From contig NZ_JABKKG010000004.1 in assembly GCF_013166595.1 (NCBI RefSeq), positions 186,001 to 250,000 on the forward strand: a stretch of DNA of 64,000 nucleotides, read 5' to 3'. Positions 10,013-19,409 of the stretch are shown here, one piece after another; positions within the stretch are counted from its first letter, which is position 1; each line of letters starts with the position of its first letter. The position numbers and the translations under genes were made by a program. The DNA is from Palleniella intestinalis (GTDB lineage Bacteria; Bacteroidota; Bacteroidia; Bacteroidales; Bacteroidaceae). Below the pieces are notes generated by a model. The model was not told the DNA's origin, made no database searches, and worked only from the letters and a program-made list of their open reading frames with translations.

Positions 10013-10723
10013 TCATCCTTGTTGTTGCTTCAGTTCTTCAAGGAATCTTTCTATCTTTCTCATCAGTTTCTTTGGTATCTTGCTGTCAAGGAAATGCCTG
10101 AAATGCGTCACACTGTGCGTGTCGGTTCCTGCCAGACTGTAATAGCCCTTGTCAAGAAGCCATTGCGCGTTCCTCTCCGCTGCAGGGCCGTAGATTCCTG
10201 TCAGGGCAGGGATATTCAGCTGGAAGATTATGCCAAGGCTGTGCAGTTCTTCATAGTCCTCCGGTTCCATGTACTGGTAGCGGCATGGGTGGGCAAGGAC
10301 AGGGTGCAGCCCTGACACCTTGATGTCTCTCAGAGTCTCCTTCATGTTGATAGGAGGGTTGAAGTAGCTTGTCTCCACCAGCAGCTTGTCCCCTTGCAGT
10401 GGCAGTTTCGATGCGCGTTCAAGGCAAAACTCTCTGTCAATCATGTGCTCCGCGGCAAGGTGCAGCTGTATCGGTCCATCATAAGGAAGGCTCTCGAAAC
10501 GGTGCTGCAAATCTTCGGGTGTGTTGGGATGTTCTTCCATTATATGTGGCGTAAGCCATACCTCACGGACACCATGGCGGTGCATCATGTCAAGAATCCG
10601 CAGCGTGTTCTCCACCGTCTTCACACCGTCGTCTACTCCGGGAAGAAGATGGCAGTGGCAGTCGGTGAAACCGTTCAGCAGGGCGGACTCCGAAACCTTT
10701 ATCTTGGATTTGAAGAAAAACAT
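10013..10723 (-). CDS. PHP-type tyrosine-protein phosphatase (CpsB/YwqE family)
   Basis: 236 residues from the preferred start MFFFKSK at 10723; an upstream in-frame Met at 10771 adds a 16-residue tail not expected in the family. The PHP metal-binding motifs are all present: DCHCHLLPGVDDG near the N-terminus, TPH, the ETSYF segment, LAHPCRY and GTDTHS. Family members are manganese-dependent phosphatases that act on bacterial tyrosine kinases controlling capsule and exopolysaccharide export. No kinase or capsule genes are in view, so the partner lies elsewhere. It is transcribed against the glycosidase genes on both sides. Confidence 0.88.
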   Translation of the reverse strand: MFFFKSKIKVSESALLNGFTDCHCHLLPGVDDGVKTVENTLRILDMMHRHGVREVWLTPHIMEEHPNTPEDLQHRFESLPYDGPIQLHLAAEHMIDREFCLERASKLPLQGDKLLVETSYFNPPINMKETLRDIKVSGLHPVLAHPCRYQYMEPEDYEELHSLGIIFQLNIPALTGIYGPAAERNAQWLLDKGYYSLAGTDTHSVTHFRHFLDSKIPKKLMRKIERFLEELKQQQG

Positions 10724-10899
10724 AATCTTGTATTTTCCTGCAAAGTTCAGCAAAATAATTGATATATGCAAATGTTGGGCATAGAAAAAAACTTTATGTT
10801 TTTAAAAATCTGTTTCTTGGAGAATAAAAAAACAGTGATTTCAGAAGCGTTTAAGGGCAAAAAAGCGGGTTAATATGTCTGTTTGTAGAGGAAAATCAG

Positions 10900-10907
10900 T
10901 ATCTTTG
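10900..10907 (+). promoter_or_regulatory. -7 element upstream of the six-hairpin glycosidase gene
   Basis: TATCTTTG followed by CA, 66 nt before the ATG at 10974. No good TTTG box sits at the normal 19-21 nt distance; the nearest (10882-10885) is only 14 nt away. Confidence 0.5.
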
Positions 10908-10973
10908 CAAAAGATAAGCTGCACATCAGCAAACTAAGAATCAACCACTAAGCCATACATTAATAACAAAACA

Positions 10974-13900
10974 ATGAGACAAAACCATAACCCCGGGTAC
11001 GCAAACCCCATTCTTACGCGTGGCAAAGCCCTTGTTTCGGGACTTGTCATGCTGCTTTCCCTTCCACTTTCTGCCCAACAACTGTTCACTGCCAATGACG
11101 TCAGCGGTGAGACAGCGGAACGCTCCATGCAGTATTTCCCCGAGGGCAAGGACTTTGTTTGTGTTAATGGCAAGAACCGTTTCACACGACCGCTGTACGG
11201 CACGCACACCGTCTGGCGGCTGGAGACGAGCGACCGCCCCGTGTTTGCTGTCTACAACAAGCCGAAAAGCCGGCACATTGCATTCCGGATGATGCTTGAC
11301 GGCAGCACCATTGCCCTTGATTCCACCGACTATTGCAAGGCACGCTACACTCCTGGGCGCAGGGATTACACGCTGAAGGATAAGCGGCTGGGCAACGGCA
11401 CGCTATCCGTCACTGCCATTCCGCTGGCGGACAAGGAGGGCGCGATATGGATGTTCCGCACTGACAAGGTGAAAATGCGCCTGCGTTCGCAGATAGGCGA
11501 CATACGTGCGAAGAAACTTCAGCGCAACGGCGACCTTGGGGTGGACAAGGCGGACAGTTTTGAAGCCTCGCTGACTGCCTCGCCTACTTGTGCGGAACAT
11601 GATTTTTCGAAGAATGAATTGTATGTGGTCTATGAGGACAATGCCCTCCGCCAAGTCACCACGGCTGAGGGACGGCGGCTCTATGCAAAGGCAGAAGAGG
11701 CGCGGAAAGCGTTGGTTTCGCAGTTGGAGATTGTCACTCCCGATCCTTACATGAACACACTCGGCGGTGCGCTTATGGCTGCCGCCGACGGCATTTGGGA
11801 CGGAGAGGTGTGGCTTCATGGTGCAAACGCATGGCGAATGCCATTGAGCGGCTGGCGCGCTGCATACACAGGAGACTGCTTAGGGTGGCACGACCGCGCA
11901 CGGAAGCATTTTGACAACTATGCAAACTCGCAGGTCACTGACCGCGAACCTATATATCCGCACCCTACGCAGGACGCGAAAATGAACAATGCGCGTGCCG
12001 AAAAGAAGTGGGGGACGCAGATGTACAGCAACGGATATATCTGCCGTAACCCGAACCGCAACAACCAGATGCACCATTACGACATGAACCTTTGCTACAT
12101 CGATGAGCTTATGTGGCACCTCTGCTGGACAGGCGATGTCGATTATGCAAAGAAGATGTGGAACGTCATCACACGCCATTTGGAGTGGGAAAAGCGCAAT
12201 TTCGACCCGAATGACGACGCACTCTATGACGCTTATTGCTGCATTTGGGCGAGCGATGCCTTATACTACAACAGTGGGGCGGTGACACATTCCTCTGCTT
12301 ACAACTACCGCGCGAACAGGCTGGCGGCACGGATTGCCGAACTGATTGGCGAGGACGGCAGCCGGTATGCACGCGAGGCGGAGCGCATAAAGGCGGCGAT
12401 GAACGCGCGCCTGTGGATGGAGGACAAAGGCTGCTGGGCTGAGTTTGAGGACTTCATGGGACACCGTGACCTGCACACCTCGCCTGCTGTGTGGACAATC
12501 TATCACGCCATAGACTCGGATGTGAGCGATATTTTCCAGTACTACCGTGCCACGAAATATGTTGACCGTGAGATTCCGCACATCCCTGTGACGGGAAAAG
12601 GGCTTGAGGGCGACTACCATACAATCAGCACAACCAACTGGATGCCTTACGCATGGAGCATAAACAATGTGGCGTTTGCCGAGGTTTGGCATACGGCATT
12701 GGCTTATTGGCAGGCTGGAAGACCGGAAGAGGCGTACCGATTGTTCAAAGGTTCGGTGATTGACGGCATGTATCTCGGGCATTGTCCGGGCAATTTCGGG
12801 CAGATAAGTCACTACGACCGCGCCCGTGGCGAGTGCTACCGTGACTTCGGCGACCCAATCGGCATGGCGTCAAGGGTACTGGTGCAGGGATTGTTCGGTA
12901 TAGCTCCGGACTTGCTGAACGGTAAGGTGAACATCACGCCGGGCTTCCCTGCCGCATGGGATTATGCATCTATGCACTCCACGGACATTGACATCGACTT
13001 CCGGCGTAAGGGTTTTACAGAAACTTACATAATAAAACCGCGCTTCAATAAGTCTGCCGATGTGGTGCTGACCATACCTGCATTGCTTGACAGTTATGAC
13101 GCTGTGACGGTCAACGGCCGGCGCATCACGCCGCAGAACGCTGTGAGTGTGGGACGTGCATGCATTGTTGTGAATTGTCCGTATGCAAAGGAAATCAAGG
13201 TGGTGGTGAAGTGGAACGGTTCGCCGATAGACTATGAGCACTGTAAACCGTCAGAGGTTAAGAATTCTTTTGCCCACGCAAAGCAGGGAAAAGTGGAGTG
13301 GTGGACTTTTTCGGAGCCACTTCCCGTTGATGAAAGGTCTAAAAAAGACTATGGTACGGTGCTGCCAAAAACCGATGAAATGGCGGTTTTTCGCATGGTA
13401 AACCTTGACAGTGTGGTCAATGCCAACATGACAGACATCTTCCGCAACACGTATGCTTCGCCACGCTCTCCTTACACTACGTTGCAGATACCGTTACAGG
13501 GCATCGGTGAATGGTGTCACCCGAAGGATACGGCGGACATAGACGACAGCGGTTTCCGTGGGCAGCTCGTTGACGGTGTGTTCCGTATGCCGCAGGGAGT
13601 GCCGTTCCGTTCCTATAAAGAAGGTAGGAATATAGCCTTCACTTCGTTGTGGGACAATTATCCCGACTCGGTCGGTGTCGCACTCGAAGGCAGTGGCAAA
13701 GGGATGTATCTGCTGCTTGCAGGCAGCACAAACCACATGCAGTGCCGTCACCGCAACGGACTTGTGACGGTGGAATATGCAGACGGCACAAGCCAAGAGC
13801 TGGAGCTTCGCAATCCGGACAACTGGGCTCCGATAGAGCAGGAGTTCTATGTCGACGGCAAGGCGTTCAGCATCGACACTCCGCGCCCTTACCGCATTGC

Positions 13901-14099
13901 GCTCGCATCGGGCATTGTCAGCAACGACATGGACAAGGCTCTCGGGCTGAAAGGTTTCACTTCGCGCACCATTCCAGGCGGTGCGGCGACAGTGCTTTAC
14001 ATTCCTCTTCAGGAAAACAAACCTTTGAAGTCCCTGCGTTTGGCGACAAGTGCCAACGATGTCGTCATTGGTCTGATGGCTGCGACGATAGTTGAATAG
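10974..14099 (+). CDS. Six-hairpin glycosidase, DUF4450-like, secreted
   Basis: 1041 residues. A signal-like hydrophobic stretch (about residues 18-36, ending SLPLSAQ) is preceded by a long basic N-terminus. An N-terminal beta domain (about 40-250) is followed by an alpha/alpha toroid (about 260-680) with GDVWLHGANAW-like, GWRAAYTGDCLGW and WMPYAWSINN segments typical of six-hairpin glycosidases, then C-terminal beta domains. It most resembles the DUF4450 group found in Bacteroidota carbohydrate loci. The enzymatic target is unknown; pectic or hemicellulosic side chains are likely given its neighbours. It has its own upstream region and is separated from the GH2 gene by the opposite-strand phosphatase. 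Confidence 0.65.
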   Translation: MRQNHNPGYANPILTRGKALVSGLVMLLSLPLSAQQLFTANDVSGETAERSMQYFPEGKDFVCVNGKNRFTRPLYGTHTVWRLETSDRPVFAVYNKPKSRHIAFRMMLDGSTIALDSTDYCKARYTPGRRDYTLKDKRLGNGTLSVTAIPLADKEGAIWMFRTDKVKMRLRSQIGDIRAKKLQRNGDLGVDKADSFEASLTASPTCAEHDFSKNELYVVYEDNALRQVTTAEGRRLYAKAEEARKALVSQLEIVTPDPYMNTLGGALMAAADGIWDGEVWLHGANAWRMPLSGWRAAYTGDCLGWHDRARKHFDNYANSQVTDREPIYPHPTQDAKMNNARAEKKWGTQMYSNGYICRNPNRNNQMHHYDMNLCYIDELMWHLCWTGDVDYAKKMWNVITRHLEWEKRNFDPNDDALYDAYCCIWASDALYYNSGAVTHSSAYNYRANRLAARIAELIGEDGSRYAREAERIKAAMNARLWMEDKGCWAEFEDFMGHRDLHTSPAVWTIYHAIDSDVSDIFQYYRATKYVDREIPHIPVTGKGLEGDYHTISTTNWMPYAWSINNVAFAEVWHTALAYWQAGRPEEAYRLFKGSVIDGMYLGHCPGNFGQISHYDRARGECYRDFGDPIGMASRVLVQGLFGIAPDLLNGKVNITPGFPAAWDYASMHSTDIDIDFRRKGFTETYIIKPRFNKSADVVLTIPALLDSYDAVTVNGRRITPQNAVSVGRACIVVNCPYAKEIKVVVKWNGSPIDYEHCKPSEVKNSFAHAKQGKVEWWTFSEPLPVDERSKKDYGTVLPKTDEMAVFRMVNLDSVVNANMTDIFRNTYASPRSPYTTLQIPLQGIGEWCHPKDTADIDDSGFRGQLVDGVFRMPQGVPFRSYKEGRNIAFTSLWDNYPDSVGVALEGSGKGMYLLLAGSTNHMQCRHRNGLVTVEYADGTSQELELRNPDNWAPIEQEFYVDGKAFSIDTPRPYRIALASGIVSNDMDKALGLKGFTSRTIPGGAATVLYIPLQENKPLKSLRLATSANDVVIGLMAATIVE

Positions 14100-14212
14100 T
14101 TCTTTTTGTCTATATGTAAGCGAAACAACAAAATCACTTACAAAACGAGAGGTGTTTTTGTGGTTTTTATAAACCGAAACACTAATGGATGTTAAAACAT
14201 AGGCGACATTAC

Positions 14213-14292
14213 GAAAGGTAACGCTTTGCATGGTGAAGCGTTACCTTTTGCCAAACAAAGTGTTACATTTTGTATGGCGAAGTGTTACCTTT
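14213..14292. repeat. AAAGGTAAC-type intergenic repeat cluster, copy 2
   Basis: Four units: AAAGGTAACGCTTTGCATGG, then GAAGCGTTACCTTTTG, CAAAGTGTTACATTTTG and GAAGTGTTACCTTTC. The first two are complementary to each other. It lies between the convergent ends of the six-hairpin glycosidase and gdhA. The rest of this 367-nt gap holds only the gdhA terminator. Confidence 0.75.
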
Positions 14293-14395
14293 CATTTTGT
14301 CACTCATGACATTCTGCTCCGTGGAAGGTTGCCGTGGGATTTCCGAAATGCTTTCTCCTGCATGCACAAACCTGCTTTCCGAACAGATGAAAACG

Positions 14396-14436
14396 CAAAA
14401 ACGGCGCACCTGTCATAATCGACAGATGCGCCGTTT
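14396..14436 (-). terminator. Terminator of gdhA
   Basis: On the minus strand AACGGCGCATCTGTC pairs with GACAGGTGCGCCGTT (one wobble) and is followed by a T-run. It is 31 nt after the gdhA stop codon. Confidence 0.85.
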
Positions 14437-14466
14437 GTTATGCTTATGTGGTTATAAGTCTGTGCT

Positions 14467-15807
14467 TTACACGATGCCCTGAGCCATCATTGCCTTGGCA
14501 ACCTTCATGAAGCCGGCAACGTTTGCACCCTTCACGTAGTTGATGTAGCCGTTCTCCTCTGTGCCATACTTCACGCAGTTCTCGTGGATGTTCTCCATAA
14601 TCCAGTGGAGCTTGTTGTCAACCTCCTCGGAAGACCATGAGAGACGGCCGGAGTTCTGTGACATCTCGAGACCTGAAACAGACACGCCGCCGGCATTTGC
14701 AGCCTTGCCCGGAGCATAGAGAATCTTCGCGTCCTGGAACACTTTGATAGCCTCAGGAGTGGAAGGCATGTTGGCACCCTCGGAAACAGCTATCACGCCG
14801 TTTGCCACAAGAGCCTTCGCTGCCTCCTCGTTGATTTCGTTCTGTGTTGCGGAAGGGAGGGCAATCTCGCATCCTGTCTCAAACCAAGGCTTCTTGCCCG
14901 GTACGTATTTTGCATTAGGATACTCGTCTGCGTACTCCTTGATGCGTCCGCGCTGGATGTTCTTCAACTCCATGATGAAGTCGAGTTTCTCGCGGTCGAT
15001 GCCGTCCGGGTCATAGATGTAGCCGTCGGAATCAGACATTGTCATAGGGATGCCGCCGAGCTGGAGCACCTTCTCTGCTGTGTACTGTGCCACATTGCCC
15101 GCACCGGAGATGAGCACCTTCTTGCCCTTCAGCTCGATGCCTCGTGTCTTGAGCATCTCGCAGAGGAAATATACATTGCCATAGCCTGTTGCCTCAGGAC
15201 GGATGAGTGAGCCTCCGAACTCGCGGCCCTTGCCTGTAAGCATACCGGTGAACTGGTGGGTGAGCTTCTTGTACATGCCGAACATGTAGCCGACCTCACG
15301 TCCGCCGACACCGATGTCGCCTGCAGGAACGTCCTCGTCAGCACCTACGTGGCGGTAAAGCTCTGTCATGAAAGCCTGGCAGAAGCGCATTACCTCGTTA
15401 GCTGACTTGCCGCGTGGCGAGAAGTCAGAGCCACCCTTTGCGCCACCCATAGGGAGCGTTGTCAGAGAGTTCTTGAAAGTCTGCTCGAAAGCGAGGAACT
15501 TCAGGATGCCGAGGTTCACGGATGCGTGGAAGCGGATGCCGCCTTTGTAAGGGCCGATGACATTGTTGTGCTGCACACGGTAGCCCATATTTGTCTGAAC
15601 CTTGCCTTTGTCGTCAACCCATGACACACGGAACTGGATGATGCGGTCTGGGATGCAGAGACGCTCGATGAGGTTTGCCGCCTCGAACTCCGGATGCTTG
15701 TTGTACTCTTCCTCGATGGTTGGAAGTACCTGACTTACGGCCTGGATGTACTCAGGCTCGTTTGGAAATCTCTGCTTGAGAGTTTCGACAACTTGTGCTG
15801 CGTTCAT
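14467..15807 (-). CDS. gdhA: NADP-type glutamate dehydrogenase
   Basis: 446 residues, the normal size for hexameric bacterial glutamate dehydrogenase. It converts 2-oxoglutarate, ammonium and NAD(P)H to glutamate in the cytoplasm, the main ammonium-assimilating step in many Bacteroidales. Visible motifs are GYRVQHNNVIGPYKGGIRFH (substrate site), MGGAKGG with the catalytic Lys, PAGDIGVGGREVGYMFG, and the Rossmann segment VLISGAGNVAQYT. The start MNAAQVV fits the family. It is a single gene with its own promoter about 90 nt upstream and its own terminator. Confidence 0.96.
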   Translation of the reverse strand: MNAAQVVETLKQRFPNEPEYIQAVSQVLPTIEEEYNKHPEFEAANLIERLCIPDRIIQFRVSWVDDKGKVQTNMGYRVQHNNVIGPYKGGIRFHASVNLGILKFLAFEQTFKNSLTTLPMGGAKGGSDFSPRGKSANEVMRFCQAFMTELYRHVGADEDVPAGDIGVGGREVGYMFGMYKKLTHQFTGMLTGKGREFGGSLIRPEATGYGNVYFLCEMLKTRGIELKGKKVLISGAGNVAQYTAEKVLQLGGIPMTMSDSDGYIYDPDGIDREKLDFIMELKNIQRGRIKEYADEYPNAKYVPGKKPWFETGCEIALPSATQNEINEEAAKALVANGVIAVSEGANMPSTPEAIKVFQDAKILYAPGKAANAGGVSVSGLEMSQNSGRLSWSSEEVDNKLHWIMENIHENCVKYGTEENGYINYVKGANVAGFMKVAKAMMAQGIV

Positions 15808-15894
15808 AATCTTTGCTGTTTTTATTTGTTGAATTGTTTTATCCTTTTACCTTGTTACTTGTTTATAAAAGCAAAGTATCTTGATTTGTGGTTG

Positions 15895-15925
15895 CAAAAT
15901 TACAAAGAAAGTTTGGAATATGCAA
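15895..15925 (-). promoter_or_regulatory. Bacteroidota-type promoter of gdhA
   Basis: Read on the minus strand: TTG, 20-nt spacer, TAATTTTG, then CA. Transcription would start near 15888, giving a leader of about 80 nt. Confidence 0.7.
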
Positions 15926-16154
15926 CAAGATGACTGAAAAAATACACGAACAGACTACATTTTGTAAGTTGAGCGCTGTTTTTCGCGCTTCTAATAGAAA
16001 TACATCAATTCAATGAGGCGTTACGGTCGGTGGGGCGGAGGAGGTTCTTGTGGTTGAAATAGCCATAGGACAGAATTTCAGAACTTATGTCTGCTATCCA
16101 ACGCAAACCGCTAAAAAACAGTCGCAAAAAGTTCGTATATTGAAAAAATATTAG
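15926..16154. other. Divergent intergenic region between gdhA and sufC
   Basis: Beyond the two promoters no further gene, repeat or hairpin was recognised. Confidence 0.5.
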
Positions 16155-16162
16155 TAATTTTG
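16155..16162 (+). promoter_or_regulatory. -7 element of the sufC-sufD operon
   Basis: TAATTTTG followed by CAAC, 24 nt before the sufC ATG. The -33 region is weak (a TTCG lies about 19 nt upstream). Confidence 0.6.
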
Positions 16163-16185
16163 CAACATAAAATAAGTAGAACAAT

Positions 16186-16941
16186 ATGTTAGAGGTAAAG
16201 AATCTGCACGCCAGAATAGGCGACAAGGAAATATTGAAGGGTATCAATCTCACGATCAATGATGGCGAGGTGCATGCCATAATGGGACCTAACGGCTCCG
16301 GAAAGTCCACTCTCTCCGCTGTCCTTGTGGGCAATCCTGCCTATGAAGTGACAGAGGGCGAGGCGTGGTACAACGGCAAGAACCTGCTGGAGATGAATCC
16401 TGAGGACCGTGCCCATGAGGGTCTGTTCCTCTCTTTCCAGTATCCGGTGGAGATACCGGGAGTGTCCATGACCAATTTCATGCGCGCTGCTATCAATGAG
16501 AAGCGCAAGTACCATGGTCAGGAGCCACTCAACGCATCGGAGTTCATGAAACTTATGCGTGAGAAGCGTAAGGTCGTGGAGCTTGACAGCAAGCTCGCCC
16601 ACCGCTCAGTGAATGAAGGTTTCTCAGGAGGAGAGAAGAAACGCAACGAGATTTTCCAGATGGCAATGCTCGAACCGACACTGTCCATCCTTGACGAGAC
16701 AGACTCCGGACTGGATGTCGACGCGATGCGCATCGTTGCCGAGGGGGTCAACAAGCTCAGCAATGAGAAGACTTCGACGATTGTCATAACACATTATGAC
16801 CGTCTTCTTGAGATGATACGCCCGCAGTTTGTGCATGTGCTGTACAAGGGTAGGATAGTGAAGACCGCAGGGCCTGAGCTTGCGAAGGAGATACAGGAAC
16901 GTGGTTTCGACTGGATAAAGCAGGAAGCTGATGGAGAATAG
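16186..16941 (+). CDS. sufC: Fe-S cluster assembly ATPase SufC
   Basis: 251 residues. ABC-type ATPase of the SUF iron-sulfur cluster assembly machine; it forms the SufBC2D scaffold with SufB and SufD in the cytoplasm. Walker A GPNGSGKST begins at residue 34, the signature is FSGGEKKRNE and Walker B is LSILDETDSGLD, the SUF-specific wording. Its end overlaps sufD by 11 nt, so the two are translationally coupled. Unusually, sufB is not immediately upstream: the gene starts its own transcript. Confidence 0.97.
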   Translation: MLEVKNLHARIGDKEILKGINLTINDGEVHAIMGPNGSGKSTLSAVLVGNPAYEVTEGEAWYNGKNLLEMNPEDRAHEGLFLSFQYPVEIPGVSMTNFMRAAINEKRKYHGQEPLNASEFMKLMREKRKVVELDSKLAHRSVNEGFSGGEKKRNEIFQMAMLEPTLSILDETDSGLDVDAMRIVAEGVNKLSNEKTSTIVITHYDRLLEMIRPQFVHVLYKGRIVKTAGPELAKEIQERGFDWIKQEADGE

Positions 16942-18259
16942 TGCAAGACAGTATGTCGAACTTTACGAACAGTGCCGTGAGACGATAATGTCGCACAGCT
17001 GTGAGGCTATGAACGCCGTGCGTGAGGAGGCTTTCGAGAGTTTCCGCAGCGGCGGTCTGCCCGGCAGAAAGGATGAGGAGTACCGTTACACTGACATCCG
17101 TGAGATGATGGCTCCTGACCTCGGACTGAACCTTAACCGTCTTGAAATCCCTGTAGACCCGTACCGGGCGTTCCGATGTGACGTGCCTAACCTTTCCACA
17201 CAACTTTATTTTGTGGTCAATGACACGCTTTTTGGCAAGGCGCTCCCTAAGAAAGAGTTGCCGGAGGGTGTCGTCGTGGATTCTTTCTGCAACCGTCAGG
17301 ACATCGTTGCGCGGTACTACAACTCCCTGGCTGCAGCCGATGCAATCACTTCGCTTAACACTATGCTTGCCGAGGATGGTCTCTTGATTTATGTTCCGGA
17401 GAACATTGTTGTGGAGAAAACCATTCAGGTGGTGAACATTTTGCGTTCGGACGTGGACATGATGGTGAACCGCCGTGTGCTGATTGTTGCGGAGAAGGGA
17501 AGCAAAGTTAAGGTTCTGTTCTGCGACCATGCTGCCGACGACCGCCAGTTTCTTACCACTCAGGTGACGGAAATCCTTGCCGGAGAGGGTGCTGACATAG
17601 AGGTTTATGGATTGGAGGAGACTCATCAGCGCAATGCTCTTGTGGCAAACACATACATAAAGCAGGAGAGTCGCTCGCGTGTCCACCACAGTCTTATCAC
17701 ACTGCACAACGGAAAGACACGCCAAATGACACGCCTCACGCTTGCCGGGGAGGGTGCTGAATGCTGGCTTAACGGTGCTGTGGTGGCTGATAAGGAACAG
17801 CACGTGGACAATAACACGCTCATCGACCATGCCGTGCCTCACTGTGACAGCCATGAACTGTACAAATATGTCCTTGACGGCAATGCCGTAGGTGCTTTTG
17901 CCGGACGTGTCCTGGTGCGTAAGGATGCACAGAAGACTATGTCGGAGGAGAGAAACCAGAACCTTCTCTCTACAAAAACGGCGCGGATGTACACACAGCC
18001 AATGTTGGAAATCTATGCCGATGATGTGAAATGTTCACACGGTTCGACTGTCGGACAGTTGAGTGAGAGCGCATTGTTCTACATGCGTCAGCGCGGCATT
18101 CCTCTCGAAGAGGCGCGCCTTCTCCTGCAGGCGGCATTCATTTACGAGGTAATCGACGAGATTCCTCTTGAACCTCTGCGCGACCGTCTGCACTACCTCA
18201 TTGACAAACGCTTCCGTGGCGAACTGTCAAAATGCGAGGGCTGCAAACTCTGCAGATAA
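16931..18259 (+). CDS. sufD: Fe-S cluster assembly protein SufD
   Basis: 442 residues, normal for SufD. The N-terminal helical part carries GRKDEEYRYTD, and the beta-helix core ends in the SufB/D-type KCSHGSTVGQLSE segment followed by FYMRQRGI and the C-terminal helix bundle. It is the SufB-like scaffold subunit that lacks the cluster-building cysteine pattern. It overlaps sufC. The tail KCEGCKLC is Cys-rich, which is unusual enough to note but has no assigned role. The partner gene sufS lies 29 kb away at 47560. Confidence 0.95.
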   Translation: MENSARQYVELYEQCRETIMSHSCEAMNAVREEAFESFRSGGLPGRKDEEYRYTDIREMMAPDLGLNLNRLEIPVDPYRAFRCDVPNLSTQLYFVVNDTLFGKALPKKELPEGVVVDSFCNRQDIVARYYNSLAAADAITSLNTMLAEDGLLIYVPENIVVEKTIQVVNILRSDVDMMVNRRVLIVAEKGSKVKVLFCDHAADDRQFLTTQVTEILAGEGADIEVYGLEETHQRNALVANTYIKQESRSRVHHSLITLHNGKTRQMTRLTLAGEGAECWLNGAVVADKEQHVDNNTLIDHAVPHCDSHELYKYVLDGNAVGAFAGRVLVRKDAQKTMSEERNQNLLSTKTARMYTQPMLEIYADDVKCSHGSTVGQLSESALFYMRQRGIPLEEARLLLQAAFIYEVIDEIPLEPLRDRLHYLIDKRFRGELSKCEGCKLCR

Positions 18260-18278
18260 TGGCAGATTAGAGATTTTG

Positions 18279-18317
18279 GTCAGTACTGTCATTATTGCCA
18301 ATACTGACAGTACTGAC
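18279..18317. repeat. 9-bp-type repeat hairpin before the esterase gene
   Basis: GTCAGTACTGTCA at 18279-18291 and its perfect complement at 18305-18317, with words of the TATTGACA family between them. It lies 20 nt after sufD stop and 30 nt before the next possible start codon. Confidence 0.65.
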
Positions 18318-18346
18318 TTGTATCCACAAAAAACACCGTTTCCCTA

Positions 18347-19336
18347 ATGGAATACATGAAGACATGGCAGGACATAATGTCCGGCAAGAAGATACTTTAC
18401 GTCCACGGCTTTGCTTCAAGCGGACAGTCGGGGACGGTGACGTTGCTGCGCACAATCTTCCCCAACGCCACGGTGGTTGCTCCCGATCTCCCTATTCATC
18501 CACAGGAAGCGATGGATTTGCTCCATGCCACTTGTGACGAGGAGCGTCCTGACCTCATCATCGGCTCATCGATGGGCGGCATGATGACTGAGATGCTCTA
18601 TGGATACGACCGCATATTGGTCAATCCGGCGTTCCAAATGGGCGACACAATGGGCAGCCATGGCATGGTGGGCAAACTCTCTTTCCAGAATCCGCGGCGT
18701 GACGGCGTGCAGGAAATGATTGTCACAAAGGCGATTGTCAAGGAGTATCGTGAGCTTACGGCACAATGCTTCAACCCTGAAAAGGTCAAGGAGGACAAGG
18801 CGAGAGTGTGGGGACTTTTCGGTGACAATGACCCCGTGGTGCACACAAGGGACATATTTCTTGAGCATTATCCTAAGGGAATAACCTTCCATGGTGAGCA
18901 CCGCCTGATAGACACCGTTGTGCACCATGCCCTCGTCCCTGTTGTCCGGTGGATAGACGACAGGCAGGAGAAGCGGCAGCGTGAGACTGTCTACATTGAT
19001 TTTGAATGCCTTCACAACGACCGCATGCAGGCAACGCCGTCAATGCATAAGGCGGTTGAGGCTCTTCTCGACAACTATACGCTGTACTTTGTGGCACCTT
19101 CGCCGACGAATGACACACCTTATTATAAGGTGGTCACGGATTGGATGCAGGAGTATGTGACAGTCCCGGCGCATGACCACATCATCTTCACCAACAATCC
19201 GGAACTCCTTTACGGTGATTTCTTCATATCTCCCTGCCCGCCAAAGGACGGCATGGCGACACCGATAGAATACGGTTCGGACACGTTCAAGACATGGGAG
19301 GAGATAATAACCTATTTCAGTCGTCTGACAAACTGA
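18347..19336 (+). CDS. YqiA-like esterase fused to a 5'-nucleotidase-like HAD domain
   Basis: 329 residues from the first Met; MSGKKILYVHGF at 18377 is an equally good start because the core fold begins there. Residues about 14-205 are a small alpha/beta hydrolase of the YqiA/UPF0227 type: HGF oxyanion loop, nucleophile in GSSMGG, acid in GDNDPVV and His in GEHRL. Residues about 215-329 resemble the cytosolic 5'(3')-deoxyribonucleotidase type of HAD phosphatase (YKVVTDWMQEY, then IIFTNNPELLYGDFFI). The HAD nucleophile motif DxD is altered to DFE in VYIDFECL, so phosphatase activity is doubtful. Substrate unknown. The next gene, yqeY, follows after 73 nt. Confidence 0.7.
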   Translation: MEYMKTWQDIMSGKKILYVHGFASSGQSGTVTLLRTIFPNATVVAPDLPIHPQEAMDLLHATCDEERPDLIIGSSMGGMMTEMLYGYDRILVNPAFQMGDTMGSHGMVGKLSFQNPRRDGVQEMIVTKAIVKEYRELTAQCFNPEKVKEDKARVWGLFGDNDPVVHTRDIFLEHYPKGITFHGEHRLIDTVVHHALVPVVRWIDDRQEKRQRETVYIDFECLHNDRMQATPSMHKAVEALLDNYTLYFVAPSPTNDTPYYKVVTDWMQEYVTVPAHDHIIFTNNPELLYGDFFISPCPPKDGMATPIEYGSDTFKTWEEIITYFSRLTN

Positions 19337-19409
19337 TGTCTATCCTGTCCTTTCTGCCGATGAAATGGGCAAAAAACAGTAAACAAAACTCATTAAAACA
19401 AATACTACT

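Noticed and set aside
10724..10771. Upstream start of the PHP phosphatase
   Set aside because: The 16 extra residues are not part of the family and the Met at 10723 directly precedes the conserved region.
16784..17854. 356-codon open frame on the minus strand
   Set aside because: Antisense to sufC and sufD, which are certain; its sequence is rich in His, Arg and Val as shadow frames are.
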